Source of the DNA: an uncultured Eubacteriales bacterium
Lineage (GTDB): Bacteria > Bacillota > Clostridia > Peptostreptococcales > Anaerovoracaceae
Length of the DNA stretch: 64,000 nucleotides
Assembly (NCBI GenBank): GCA_910583765.1
Contig: CAJTYS010000016.1
Location: 1 to 64,000, forward strand
Direction: 5' to 3'
The first letter of the stretch is position 1. Each line of letters opens with the position of its first letter. Under the pieces are notes generated by a model. It saw only the letters and a list, made by a program, of their open reading frames with translations, was not told the origin of the DNA and ran no database searches. The position numbers and the translations under genes were made by a program. This document shows positions 24,885 to 34,716 of this stretch, piece after piece.

Positions 24885-25839
24885 AGAAAGAGACTGCGTG
24901 CTGGGAATCGATACCAGCAATTATAAAACATCGGTGGCGGTCATAGGATCAGATGGCAGGATCTTATGCGACTTACGAAAGCTGCTAAAGGTAAAACAGG
25001 GCGAGCGGGGACTGAGACAGTCTGACGCCCTGTTTCAGCACATAGAAAACCTGCCTGGCCTGCTGGAAGAGGCATTGGGCGAAGGCAGGGCAGAGCGCGT
25101 TGCCGCGGTCGCTTATTCCCAGCGGCCAAGGCCAGTGGAAGGCTCTTATATGCCGGTCTTCAAGGCGGGCATCTCCTTTGGAAGAGCGCTGGCCGCTGGA
25201 TCGCAAGTCCCTTGCTTTGCGTTTTCCCACCAGGAAGGACATATCGAAGCCATTCGAGCAGGAAGCGATTTTCCTGCTGATCGTCCTTTTTTGTGTTACC
25301 ATCTTTCCGGAGGCACCTGCGAGCTGCTCCTTGTGGATCAGGATGAGATTCAGATCATTGGAGGCTCCAAAGACCTTTCCTTTGGACAAGTCATCGACCG
25401 AGCTGGCGTGAAGCTGGGCATGGCTTTTCCCGCAGGGGAAGCGATGGATCGAATCGCCGTAAAAACCCAGGCTTCTTCCCGGGTTTTGAAAAAGATCCCC
25501 TATGACGGCTTGTTTTTCAATCTTTCAGGCATTGAGACTCAATGGGCCAGGAACGCGGAAAAACGAATGGAAGCCAATGAAGAGACAGACACTCTGATCC
25601 GAGAGTTATTTGATAAAATACTAAAAACATTGACAGATATCACAAAACAGGCTGCCAAGGAAACGTCCATAAACCGTATTATGTTTACTGGAGGCGTTTC
25701 GTCCAGCCGCTATATCAGCACTGGGCTGAAAGCGAATCTGGCAGACAGCCCTCTTTTCATAGAATTCGGAGACCAGTCCCTATCGCAGGACAACGCAGTG
25801 GGGATCGCTTTGCTGGGAGGTAAGAAATTATGGCAATAA
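24877..25839 (+). CDS. Kae1/TsaD-like (M22) paralogue
   Basis: About 320 residues with the ASKHA fold of the Kae1/TsaD family: phosphate-binding VLGIDTSNYKTSVAV, the metal-binding pair in FSHQEGHIEA, and GGTCELLLVD plus MFTGGVSSSRY. It is too divergent and in the wrong context to be the main TsaD, which modifies t6A in tRNA; such paralogues are common in Clostridia between nusB and xseA and have no settled role. The ATG at 24877 overlaps nusB by 8 bases; a GTG at 24898 after AAAGAAAGAG is a credible alternative start. It overlaps xseA by 10 bases. Confidence 0.8.
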   Translation: MRKERDCVLGIDTSNYKTSVAVIGSDGRILCDLRKLLKVKQGERGLRQSDALFQHIENLPGLLEEALGEGRAERVAAVAYSQRPRPVEGSYMPVFKAGISFGRALAAGSQVPCFAFSHQEGHIEAIRAGSDFPADRPFLCYHLSGGTCELLLVDQDEIQIIGGSKDLSFGQVIDRAGVKLGMAFPAGEAMDRIAVKTQASSRVLKKIPYDGLFFNLSGIETQWARNAEKRMEANEETDTLIRELFDKILKTLTDITKQAAKETSINRIMFTGGVSSSRYISTGLKANLADSPLFIEFGDQSLSQDNAVGIALLGGKKLWQ

Positions 25840-27041
25840 AACCAGTCAAAGTCTCACAATTAAATGGATATATCAAACGGATCCTCCAGACCGACCCGCT
25901 GCTGGGAAACGTCTCTGTGGTAGGTGAAGTTTCAAACTTAAAATTTCACGGCTCCGGCCATGTGTATTTTTCCATGAAGGACGAAAACAGCAAGCTCAAC
26001 TGTTTCCTGCCTTCTGAACGAGTCAGGGATCTTCGCTATCAGCTGTCCGAGGGCATGGAGATCACGGCCAGCGGATACATCTATTTGTATGAACGAGGCG
26101 GCAGCTATTCCCTCAATATCAGGGACATTGAAGTGGCGGGCCTGGGGAACCTTTCCCTGGCTTTTGAAGAACTAAAGAAAAAGCTGGAAGCCGAAGGTCT
26201 CTTTGATCAAGCGCATAAAAAGGACATTCCTTTTTTCCCTGAAAAAATAGCAGTGGTCACTTCAGAAACAGGAGCCGCGATTCGAGATATTTTGAAAATC
26301 ATCAAGAGCAAAAACGATCATGTGGATGTTTTGATTTGCCCTGTGCTGGTCCAGGGACCGGCGGCGGCCGGCGAAATCGCGGAGGCCATTACCCGGATCA
26401 ATGAAGAGCTGCCGGAAGTGGACACTATCATTGCCGGACGCGGAGGAGGCGCCATGGAGGATCTATGGGCCTTCAATGAAGAGATCGTGGCCAGAAGCAT
26501 TTTCGCCTCGCGGATCCCTGTGATTTCCGCGGTGGGCCATGAGACGGATTTCACGATTTCTGATTTTGTGGCGGACAGGCGGGCGGAAACGCCTACAGCA
26601 GCGGCGCACATGGCAGTGCCGGATATCAGAGAGTTAAAGGCCTATGTTTCTGATCTGAGAGACACTCTGCGCTTGTCCTGGGAATCCTGCCTGCGATACA
26701 AGCAGACCCAGCTGGCGGCCTTGGACTTCGCCGCTTTTCGCAGGGATCTGGAAAGCCGGATCGTCATGGAACAGATGCGGATCGATAACATGAAGGCGGA
26801 AAATCTTCATCAGATCAAGGCCCTGATCGATGAGCATGAACAAAAGATGGATCTTTTAAAGGCAAGCATCCAGTCTTTGGATCCCATGGCCATCATGAGC
26901 AGGGGCTATGCCGCGGTCACAGATAGGAAGGGCGCTCTGATCGGGAGCATCGGTCAGCTAGTTCCTGAGGATAATGTGACATTGGTGTTGAAAGATGGAC
27001 AAGCGGACTGCACGGTAAACCAGGTAAGGAGGGACAGCTGA
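25830..27041 (+). CDS. xseA: Exodeoxyribonuclease VII large subunit
   Basis: 403 residues. N-terminal OB-fold (residues 1-100, starting with VSQLNGYIKRILQTDPLL), then the nuclease domain with AVVTSETGAAIRDIL and DTIIAGRGGGAMEDLWAFN, and a long helical region. Together with XseB it degrades single-stranded DNA. GGAGG lies nine bases before the ATG; the stop codon shares a base with the xseB start. Confidence 0.96.
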   Translation: MAIKPVKVSQLNGYIKRILQTDPLLGNVSVVGEVSNLKFHGSGHVYFSMKDENSKLNCFLPSERVRDLRYQLSEGMEITASGYIYLYERGGSYSLNIRDIEVAGLGNLSLAFEELKKKLEAEGLFDQAHKKDIPFFPEKIAVVTSETGAAIRDILKIIKSKNDHVDVLICPVLVQGPAAAGEIAEAITRINEELPEVDTIIAGRGGGAMEDLWAFNEEIVARSIFASRIPVISAVGHETDFTISDFVADRRAETPTAAAHMAVPDIRELKAYVSDLRDTLRLSWESCLRYKQTQLAALDFAAFRRDLESRIVMEQMRIDNMKAENLHQIKALIDEHEQKMDLLKASIQSLDPMAIMSRGYAAVTDRKGALIGSIGQLVPEDNVTLVLKDGQADCTVNQVRRDS

Positions 27042-27232
27042 TGACAGCAGAAAAAAAACCGACATTTGAAGAAGCTCTGGCAAAGCTGGAACAAGCTTCT
27101 GAGAATCTGAAAAAGGACAACATCACTCTGGAAGACGCATTGAAGAATTTTGAACAGGGAGCTGCATATTATGACCAATGCAGTGAAATATTAAATAACG
27201 CAAAACAGAAGATCGAAACCTGGTCCAAATAG
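27041..27232 (+). CDS. xseB: Exodeoxyribonuclease VII small subunit
   Basis: 63 residues, the usual size, with the family core FEEALAKLEQASENL and FEQGAAYYDQCSEIL. AAGGAGGG precedes the ATG, which overlaps the xseA stop. Confidence 0.95.
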   Translation: MTAEKKPTFEEALAKLEQASENLKKDNITLEDALKNFEQGAAYYDQCSEILNNAKQKIETWSK

Positions 27233-27247
27233 ACAGGAGGGATGGAC

Positions 27248-28144
27248 ATGCCGCAACAAATGCAAAGAGATTACAAGGAATTGATCGAGGAACACATTTT
27301 AGACTTTCTGCCGGATATCGATCACAAGAGTATCACGCTCTACGAGTCCATGAAGTACAGTCTGACTGCGGGTGGAAAACGCATCCGGCCCATGCTGCTG
27401 CTGGCAGCCAGCGAATTCGCAGGGGGAAAATTAGCAGAAGCCGTTCCTTACGCCTGCGCCATCGAATATATCCACACTTACTCCCTGATCCACGATGACT
27501 TGCCGGCAATGGACGATGACCAGCTGCGCAGAGGCAGACCCACCAATCATATCGTTTACGGAGACGCTATGGCGATCCTGGCCGGAGACGGCCTCCAATC
27601 AGCGGCTTTTGAAGCCATGAGCAAAGACATGTTCCTTTATTTTGACAATGGGGACAAGCTGAAAAAGCGCATTCGGGCAGCCAATGAGATTGTCAAGGGT
27701 TCTGGCTGCAGGGGCATGGTAGCGGGCCAAGTGGCAGACATCGAATCCGAGGATCGGGCTTGCTCCGGCGAAATGCTGGATTACATCCACCTGACAAAGA
27801 CTGCTGCTCTGATCGTGGCGGCGATTCGGGCAGGAGCCCAGCTGGGAGGCGCGGATGAAGAAATGCTCAGCAGTCTGACAATTTATGCGGAAAACTTGGG
27901 CCTTGCGTTCCAGATCGCGGACGATATTTTGGATGTGATCGGAAGCGAAGAGGAAATGGGAAAAAAGACAGGCATGGACATGGTAAAGAAAAAGTCCACG
28001 TATCCGGCACTTTACGGCTTGGAAGCTTCCAAGAAAAAGCTCATGGAACTGACGGGCAACGCGATTGAGGCCTTAGCGTCTTATTATGACAATGCCGAGT
28101 TTTTCGTAAAGCTGGCAGAAGATTTAGCAGTAAGAGGAAAATAA
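27248..28144 (+). CDS. ispA: Farnesyl/geranyl diphosphate synthase
   Basis: 298-residue short-chain prenyl diphosphate synthase. The two Asp-rich motifs are HDDLPAMDDD (first, DDxxxxD bacterial form) and DDILD near residue 223; GGKRIRP lies near residue 43. It makes C15 (or C10-C20) precursors for undecaprenol and quinones. The ATG at 27248 is preferred over that at 27242 because AGGAGG at 27235-27240 needs the spacing. Lies between xseB and dxs as in many Firmicutes, so isopentenyl supply and use are together. Confidence 0.93.
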   Translation: MPQQMQRDYKELIEEHILDFLPDIDHKSITLYESMKYSLTAGGKRIRPMLLLAASEFAGGKLAEAVPYACAIEYIHTYSLIHDDLPAMDDDQLRRGRPTNHIVYGDAMAILAGDGLQSAAFEAMSKDMFLYFDNGDKLKKRIRAANEIVKGSGCRGMVAGQVADIESEDRACSGEMLDYIHLTKTAALIVAAIRAGAQLGGADEEMLSSLTIYAENLGLAFQIADDILDVIGSEEEMGKKTGMDMVKKKSTYPALYGLEASKKKLMELTGNAIEALASYYDNAEFFVKLAEDLAVRGK

Positions 28145-28146
28145 GC

Positions 28147-30000
28147 ATGAAGAAACTACTGGAGTACGATTTTCCACAGGATTTGCGGACCATGACCAAG
28201 GAGGAGCTGAGTCTGCTGCCCTATGAAATCAGAGACTTTTTAATAAGCAACATATCCAAGACTGGAGGCCATTTGGCCTCCAATCTAGGCGTTGTGGAAC
28301 TTTCCATTGCCTTACATAACGTGTTCGACACGCCCAGGGACAAGCTGGTATGGGACGTGGGACATCAATCCTATATCCACAAAATCCTCACTGGAAGGGC
28401 AGAGGGCTTTCAGACCCTGCGGAAATTCGGCGGCATGAGCGGCTTTCCCAAGGTAAAGGAAAGCGAATACGACACCTTTGACATGGGGCACAGCAGCACG
28501 TCCATTTCCGTGGCAGCGGGGATGGCAGCGGCCAGGGATCTGGCAGGAGAAGATTTTCACATTGTGGCCATCATCGGGGATGGGGCCCTGACAGGGGGCC
28601 TTGCTTATGAAGCCTTGAACAACGCTGGCGCGTCCAAATCAAAGATTCTGGTGATTTTGAACGACAATGGCATGTCCATTGCGCCTAACACAGGCGGCGT
28701 TTCCAAATACCTGAGCAAACTCCGAGGTTCTCAAAAGTATCTGAAATTGAAAAACAGCATCAAGCAGAACGTGTCAGAACTTCCGGGGATCGGAAAAGGC
28801 GTGGTCGCGGGCATGCAGCATATCAGGGATTCTTTGAAATACGCGGTTCTGGATGGAGTCATGTTCGAGGAGCTTGGCTTTCATTACTTTGGCCCAGTGG
28901 ACGGCCACAATATGGAAGATCTGATCCAGGCCTTGGAAACAGCCAAGGAGGTGGATGGGCCAGTGTTTCTCCATGTGATCACGAAAAAAGGGAAGGGCTA
29001 CCGCAGCGCGGAAGAAACTCCCAGCAAATACCATGGGACAGGCCCCTTTGACCCTACCACCGGCACCCAGGAAAGCGGCGGCAGCAAGCCGTCCTGGTCC
29101 AATGTGTTTGGCAGCAAACTGGCGCAAATGGCAGGAAAGGACCCGAAGATCGTGGCCATCAGCGCAGCCATGCTGGAAGGAACTGGCCTAAAGGAGTTTC
29201 AAAAGAAATTTCCCAAACGGACCTTTGACGTGGGGATCGCGGAAGGACATGCGGTCACCTTTGCGGCAGGCATGGCCTCAGGAGGGTACCGGCCAGTAGT
29301 GGCTATTTACTCTACGTTTCTGCAGAGAGCCTATGATCAGATCATGGAGGATGTATGTCTCCAGAACCTGCCAGTGATCTTTGCCGTGGACAGGGCAGGC
29401 ATCGTAGGCGCGGACGGCGAGACCCATCACGGCATGTTCGACCTTTCTTATCTGAGCCACATGCCTAATATGACCATTCTGGCCCCTGCTGACAAAGAAG
29501 AATTGGAGCAGATGCTGGAACATGCCATGACCTTGCATGGGCCCTGCGCTATCCGCTACCCGAGAGGTGAAGCGGCTCAGCTGGATTTCCATCAGCCCAT
29601 TGACGGGAGTCTGGTGCTCACAGAAGGCGCTGACGTGGAGATCTGGGCAGTGGGCAACATGCTCACCACTGGATTTGAGGCTTGTGAAGAGCTAAAAAAA
29701 AGGGGCATTCGGGCAGGTCTTGTCAACGCTAGATACGTGCGCCCTTTGGATGAAACAAAGCTATTGGCCTCTGCTGACCGCACGAAGCTCATTGTCACCT
29801 TAGAGGACAACGCAGTGGCCGGAGGTTTTGGCGAGAACCTGGCCGCGGTTTTAATGCAGTCGCCCATCAAAGTCCTGAATCTTGGGTGGCCAGACTGCTT
29901 CATTGAACACGGAAGCTGCGGCCAGCTTTTTGAAAAATACAAGCTGGATCCTGTCAGCATTACAGAAAGGATTTGTGATTATCTTGAAAAACAGGCTTGA
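28147..30000 (+). CDS. dxs: 1-deoxy-D-xylulose-5-phosphate synthase
   Basis: 617-residue thiamine-diphosphate enzyme that makes DXP from pyruvate and glyceraldehyde 3-phosphate, first step of the MEP isoprenoid route. The ThDP motif is GDGALTGGLAYEALNNAG, and the transketolase pyrimidine domain (DVGIAEGHAVTFAAGMA) and C-terminal domain follow. Two bases after ispA. Its presence means an ispD should exist; the gene at 44949-45680 is one candidate. Confidence 0.97.
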   Translation: MKKLLEYDFPQDLRTMTKEELSLLPYEIRDFLISNISKTGGHLASNLGVVELSIALHNVFDTPRDKLVWDVGHQSYIHKILTGRAEGFQTLRKFGGMSGFPKVKESEYDTFDMGHSSTSISVAAGMAAARDLAGEDFHIVAIIGDGALTGGLAYEALNNAGASKSKILVILNDNGMSIAPNTGGVSKYLSKLRGSQKYLKLKNSIKQNVSELPGIGKGVVAGMQHIRDSLKYAVLDGVMFEELGFHYFGPVDGHNMEDLIQALETAKEVDGPVFLHVITKKGKGYRSAEETPSKYHGTGPFDPTTGTQESGGSKPSWSNVFGSKLAQMAGKDPKIVAISAAMLEGTGLKEFQKKFPKRTFDVGIAEGHAVTFAAGMASGGYRPVVAIYSTFLQRAYDQIMEDVCLQNLPVIFAVDRAGIVGADGETHHGMFDLSYLSHMPNMTILAPADKEELEQMLEHAMTLHGPCAIRYPRGEAAQLDFHQPIDGSLVLTEGADVEIWAVGNMLTTGFEACEELKKRGIRAGLVNARYVRPLDETKLLASADRTKLIVTLEDNAVAGGFGENLAAVLMQSPIKVLNLGWPDCFIEHGSCGQLFEKYKLDPVSITERICDYLEKQA

Positions 30001-30775
30001 CATGCTCTTAGTGGAAAAAGGCCTTTTTTCTTCTCGAGAAAAAGCGAAAGCATCCATCATGGCAGGGATCGTGTATGTGGATGGACAGCGAGTCGATAAA
30101 GCCGGAACGCCGGTGGATGTGACCGCAGACATTCACATCAAAGAAAATCTCTGTCCCTATGTGAGCAGGGGCGGGCTCAAGCTGGAAAAGGCCCTTGAAA
30201 CATTTGGATTTCATTTGCAGGACGCGCTCTGCGCGGACATTGGCGCCAGCACCGGAGGTTTCACCGACTGCATGCTCCAAAAAGGGGCGCGGAAAGTCTT
30301 TGCCATTGACGTGGGCTATGGACAGCTGGACTGGAAGCTGCGCCAGGACGAGCGGGTGGTGAACATGGAAAAAACCAATGTCCGTTATTTGGACATTGAC
30401 GCAGTGGGAAGGGACATGGACTTCATCAGCATTGACGTTTCCTTTATTTCCTTGAAGCTTGTCTTTCCTGTGGCAGCCCAGCTCCTGGGAGAAGCGGGAA
30501 GCATCGTCAGCCTAGTAAAGCCGCAGTTTGAAGCAGGTCGGAAGCAAGTGGGGAAAAAGGGCATTGTCCGTGATCAAAACGTCCATAAGGAAGTGATCCA
30601 AAAGGTGATGGGCTATGCCGCGGATTCTGGGCTTTATCCTCACGGCCTGACGTATTCTCCTGTCACTGGAGCAAAGGGGAACATCGAATATTTGCTTTAT
30701 TTGAAAAAGCAGCCAGCGGAGCGGGAGCTCTCCGTAGATGACATTGTTTACAACTCTCATGAGGAGTTGCAATAG
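29984..30775 (+). CDS. tlyA: TlyA-family rRNA (cytidine-2'-O)-methyltransferase
   Basis: 263 residues: N-terminal S4 RNA-binding domain (RLDMLLVEKGLFSSREKAKASI), then a FtsJ-like Rossmann methyltransferase (ADIGASTGGFTDCMLQKGA, DFISIDVSFISL, VKPQFEAGR). TlyA proteins 2'-O-methylate rRNA; the haemolysin name is historical. No ATG exists at the right place; TTG at 29984 gives MKNRLDMLL as in relatives, with GAAAGG about 13 bases upstream, and GTG at 29975 is an alternative. Overlaps dxs by 17 bases. The nadK-argR-recN genes that usually follow are absent. Confidence 0.88.
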   Translation: MKNRLDMLLVEKGLFSSREKAKASIMAGIVYVDGQRVDKAGTPVDVTADIHIKENLCPYVSRGGLKLEKALETFGFHLQDALCADIGASTGGFTDCMLQKGARKVFAIDVGYGQLDWKLRQDERVVNMEKTNVRYLDIDAVGRDMDFISIDVSFISLKLVFPVAAQLLGEAGSIVSLVKPQFEAGRKQVGKKGIVRDQNVHKEVIQKVMGYAADSGLYPHGLTYSPVTGAKGNIEYLLYLKKQPAERELSVDDIVYNSHEELQ

Positions 30776-30818
30776 ATAAAAATGATTGTTAGAGATTTTA
30801 AGAAAAGGAGGTTTGATC

Positions 30819-32009
30819 ATGAAGTTATCAAACAAAGTGCTGGCAATGCAGCACTCCCCCATCCGCAAGTTCAATCCCATTGCTCAGAAAGCGAAGGACG
30901 CGGGCAAAAAGGTCTACCATCTGAACATTGGACAGCCTGACGTGGAAACACCGGCGTGCTTTATGGATGCCATTCAAAGCTTTGACCAGAATGTCATCGC
31001 TTATGCGGAATCTGACGGCATGACGGTGCTGCAAGACGCGGTTTCCGCCTATTTCAAACAGTATGGCATGGACTACGGCAGGGAGGATATGATCATCACC
31101 AACGGAGGCTCGGAGGCCCTAATCATGATCTTCATTTCACTTTTGAATCCAAAAGACGAAGTGCTGATTCCAGAGCCCTTTTACACCAATTATCACACCT
31201 TTGCTACTATGGCGGACGGGGTGATCGTTCCCATCACCACCACGCCGGAGGAAGGCTATCATTACGCGGATGCGGAAAAGATCGAAGCCCTCATCACTCC
31301 GAGGACAAAGGCCATCTGCTGCATTAATCCAGGGAATCCCACAGGCACGATCCTGACCATGGATGAAATGAAGCTGATCGGTGAAATCGCCAAAAAGCAT
31401 GACCTTTGGATCATCACGGATGAAGTTTATCGGGAATTCGCCTATGACGGCAGGGCGGTCACTTCTTTTGGGATGCTCAAAGACCTGGAAGACAGGGTGA
31501 TTGTCGTGGATTCTGTTTCCAAGCGTTTTTCCGCATGTGGGGCCAGGATCGGCTGCCTCCTGACAAAAAATAGAGAGCTGCTGGAAAATGTGATGAAGAT
31601 CGCACAGGGAAGGCTCTGCGTGCCGACTGTGGAACAGATCGGAGCAGCGGCCCTGTACAAGCTGCCTTTATCCTATTATGATGAAGTGCGGGCAGAATAT
31701 GAAGGAAGGCGGGACGCGGCTTACGAAGAGCTGATGAAGATCCCAGGCGTGGTGTGCCAAAAGCCTGGCGGTGCCTTTTACTTGACAGCCAAGCTTCCGG
31801 TAGACAATGTGGAAAACTTCCTGATGTTTCTTCTCACCGAGTTTGAGGACAAAGGCGAGACTGTCATGTTCGCGCCAGCAGAAGGCTTTTACGCCACACC
31901 AGGACTAGGCAAGGAAGAAATGCGCATCGCATATGTGCTGAACAAAGAAGACATGGCCCGAGGAGTCGAGTTGATCAGGCTGGGAATCGAAGCCTACAAC
32001 AATCGCTAA
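30819..32009 (+). CDS. Class I/II PLP aminotransferase
   Basis: 396-residue fold-type I aminotransferase. LNIGQPDVETP near residue 36, NPGNPTG, and the PLP-binding Lys in DSVSKRFSACGARIG are visible, with the carboxylate-binding Arg in EEMRIAYVLN. It resembles aspartate or alanine aminotransferases; the substrate cannot be decided. AAGGAGG lies seven bases before the ATG. It takes the place where argR-recN usually continue from tlyA, and ends with its own terminator. Confidence 0.88.
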   Translation: MKLSNKVLAMQHSPIRKFNPIAQKAKDAGKKVYHLNIGQPDVETPACFMDAIQSFDQNVIAYAESDGMTVLQDAVSAYFKQYGMDYGREDMIITNGGSEALIMIFISLLNPKDEVLIPEPFYTNYHTFATMADGVIVPITTTPEEGYHYADAEKIEALITPRTKAICCINPGNPTGTILTMDEMKLIGEIAKKHDLWIITDEVYREFAYDGRAVTSFGMLKDLEDRVIVVDSVSKRFSACGARIGCLLTKNRELLENVMKIAQGRLCVPTVEQIGAAALYKLPLSYYDEVRAEYEGRRDAAYEELMKIPGVVCQKPGGAFYLTAKLPVDNVENFLMFLLTEFEDKGETVMFAPAEGFYATPGLGKEEMRIAYVLNKEDMARGVELIRLGIEAYNNR

Positions 32010-32017
32010 ACAAGCAT

Positions 32018-32053
32018 GCCCTGGGAGCCTTCATGCGCTCTCAGGGCGTTTTT
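32018..32053 (+). terminator. Rho-independent terminator
   Basis: Arms GCCCTGGGAG (32018-32027) and CTCTCAGGGC (32038-32047) pair over ten positions with one wobble, then GTTTTT. Closes the asp23-to-aminotransferase transcript before mutS. Confidence 0.88.
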
Positions 32054-32099
32054 ATGATAAACATACAAAGCAAAAAAAGAGAAGGGAGCCGAAACACAA

Positions 32100-34709
32100 A
32101 TGGCGTTATCACCGATGATGCAGCAATATATGAAGATCAAGGAAGAGTACCAGGACTGCGTGCTGTTTTTCCGGTTAGGGGATTTTTATGAAATGTTCTT
32201 TGAAGACGCGCAAAGGATTTCCAGAGAACTGGAGCTGACCCTGACTGGCAAAAACTGCGGCCTGGAGGAGCGAGCGCCTATGTGCGGCGTGCCATTTCAC
32301 TCTGCGGACACCTATATCGCCCGCCTTGTGGAAAAAGGATACAAAGTCGCCATCTGTGAGCAAACGGAAGATCCTTCCCAGGTCAAAGGCCTTGTGAAAC
32401 GGGAAGTGATCCAGATCGTCACGCCGGGGACAGTGATCAACCAGAACATGCTGAAAGAAACAGAGAACAATTATATCGCCTCTGTGTTCAGCAAGCGGGG
32501 AGGCGACCTGGGCCTGGCTTACTGCGACATTTCCACAGGAGAGATTTACGTCACTGAAATCCCAGAAAAAAATTCTTTGGAGACTTTATTGAACGAGCTG
32601 GTGAAAATACGGGCCAGAGAAATCCTGATCAATGAAGACAGTCTGTTGGAAACAGAAGACATCAAAGATATCACGGAGGCTTATATCAATCCACTAAACG
32701 AAGGTTATTACCAGCAGCAGGCAGTAACAGACGCGGTGCTCCGCCAGTTTCGGGTAAAAGCCCTCCTGGGCCTGGGGCTTCAGGAAGACAGTTTTGCTGT
32801 CCAAGCTCTTGGTTCCATGCTCCTTTATCTCCAGGAGACCCAAAAGCGCAGCCTAGAACATATCACTTGGCTCCACCGCTATGAGATGGGAAGCTACATG
32901 GCCCTGGACAAAGCCACCATCAAGAATCTGGAGCTGACGGAAACGCTGTTTGAAAAAAAACTCCAGGGATCCCTGCTGGGGGTCTTGGACAAAACCAGCA
33001 CTGCCATGGGCTCCCGAAAACTGAAACAGTGGATCAAAGAACCTCTGAACAACGTGAAGGACATTCAAGACCGCCTGGACGCTGTGGAAGCGTTGTCAGA
33101 GGACATTTTGCTGCAGAACAATATCAGGGAAAACCTGAAACAAATCTACGACTTTGAACGGCTGTCAGGCCGGATCGCCTGCGGCAGCGCCAACGGCAAG
33201 GACCTGATCGCTTTGCGCAATTCCTGCTATGTGCTTCCAGACATCAAAGGTGATTTGGCAAGTGCGGAAGGGGGACTGCTGGAGCGCCTGGAAAAGGAGA
33301 TCAGCGAGTTGAAAGAGGTTTACCAGCTCATCAACAGGGCTGTAGCCGAAGACCCGCCTTTTTCCGTGAAAGAAGGGGGCATCATCAAGGAGGGGTATTC
33401 CCAGGAGCTGGATGATTTGAAGTTCTCCATTCAAGATGCGCAGGACTGGCTTGCCCGGCTGGAAACCGTGGAGCGAGAGAAAACCGGCATCAAGAATCTG
33501 AAAGTAGGATTCAACAAAGTGTTTGGCTATTACCTGGAGATCACCAGATCTTATTATGACATGATCCCTGAACATTATGTGCGCAAACAGACCCTTGCCA
33601 ACTGTGAACGGTTCATCACACCAGAGCTAAAGGAAACTGAAAATCTGGTTCTCAATGCAGAAGCTAAGATCAATCAGTTGGAATACCAGCTATTTACAGA
33701 ATTGAGGGAGAAAATACAAGTTTACATAAAAGAAATACAGAAGACTTCTGCCGCTGTGTCTGCTCTGGACGTTTTATTGTCCTTTGCCCAGGTGAGCCAA
33801 CAGAATGATTATGTAAAGCCAGACGTGGACGCAGGGGACGTGATCCAGATCGAAAGAGGCCGTCATCCAGTCATCGAACAGACCATACGCGACGGCGTTT
33901 TTGTCAGCAATGACCTTTATTTGGATCGGGAAGCGGACAGTCTTCTTTTGATCACAGGTCCCAACATGGCGGGAAAATCCACTTACATGCGCCAGACCGC
34001 TTTGATCGTGCTCATGGCCCAGGCAGGCTGCTTCGTGCCCGCGGACAAGGCCCATATCGGCATCACGGATCGGATCTTCACCAGGATCGGCGCATCTGAC
34101 AATTTGGCCCAAGGCCAGAGCACGTTCTTTGTGGAAATGAGTGAACTGGCTTATATCCTCAATTCCGCTACAGAAAAGAGCTTGATCATTCTAGATGAGA
34201 TCGGACGGGGCACCAGCACTTATGATGGACTTTCCATTGCCTGGGCAGCGGCAGAATACCTGTGCAAGCAAAAGCATCAGGTCAGAACCCTTTTTGCTAC
34301 CCATTACCACGAAATGACCTGTTTGGAAGGCCACATGAAGGGGCTGCGCAATCTCAACGTGGATGTGGCGGAGGAAAACGGGAATGTAGTGTTTCTCCAC
34401 AAGATCCAAAGAGGAAGCGCCAGCCGCAGCTACGGCATCCATGTGGCTAAGCTGGCAGGCGTGCCGGCCTCCCTTTTGGAGCAGGCACAAATCAAGCTTA
34501 CGGAGCTGGAAGAGACGCAAGGTTCCGTGGATCTGGCCGCTGTGGACGGACCTCAAGCAGCAGCACCAGCAAAAGAAGAACAGATCTCTTTTTTCAGCTT
34601 TGCGCCAAACCCAGTGGTAGAGCGTTTGAAAGCCCTTGATCTCATGAGCCTGACACCGTCAGAAGCTTTTCGGATCTTGGAAGAGTTAAAGCAAGCAGCA
34701 GAACAGTGA
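32100..34709 (+). CDS. mutS: DNA mismatch repair protein MutS
   Basis: 869 residues. Mismatch-reading motif GDFYEMFFEDA near residue 28, Walker A GPNMAGKSTYMRQ near 622, Walker B ILDEIGRGTSTYDG and the FATHYHEM switch. Normal length including the C-terminal dimerisation tail. AAGGGAG precedes the ATG. Followed after seven bases by mutL. Confidence 0.97.
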   Translation: MALSPMMQQYMKIKEEYQDCVLFFRLGDFYEMFFEDAQRISRELELTLTGKNCGLEERAPMCGVPFHSADTYIARLVEKGYKVAICEQTEDPSQVKGLVKREVIQIVTPGTVINQNMLKETENNYIASVFSKRGGDLGLAYCDISTGEIYVTEIPEKNSLETLLNELVKIRAREILINEDSLLETEDIKDITEAYINPLNEGYYQQQAVTDAVLRQFRVKALLGLGLQEDSFAVQALGSMLLYLQETQKRSLEHITWLHRYEMGSYMALDKATIKNLELTETLFEKKLQGSLLGVLDKTSTAMGSRKLKQWIKEPLNNVKDIQDRLDAVEALSEDILLQNNIRENLKQIYDFERLSGRIACGSANGKDLIALRNSCYVLPDIKGDLASAEGGLLERLEKEISELKEVYQLINRAVAEDPPFSVKEGGIIKEGYSQELDDLKFSIQDAQDWLARLETVEREKTGIKNLKVGFNKVFGYYLEITRSYYDMIPEHYVRKQTLANCERFITPELKETENLVLNAEAKINQLEYQLFTELREKIQVYIKEIQKTSAAVSALDVLLSFAQVSQQNDYVKPDVDAGDVIQIERGRHPVIEQTIRDGVFVSNDLYLDREADSLLLITGPNMAGKSTYMRQTALIVLMAQAGCFVPADKAHIGITDRIFTRIGASDNLAQGQSTFFVEMSELAYILNSATEKSLIILDEIGRGTSTYDGLSIAWAAAEYLCKQKHQVRTLFATHYHEMTCLEGHMKGLRNLNVDVAEENGNVVFLHKIQRGSASRSYGIHVAKLAGVPASLLEQAQIKLTELEETQGSVDLAAVDGPQAAAPAKEEQISFFSFAPNPVVERLKALDLMSLTPSEAFRILEELKQAAEQ

Positions 34710-34716
34710 GGCACAT

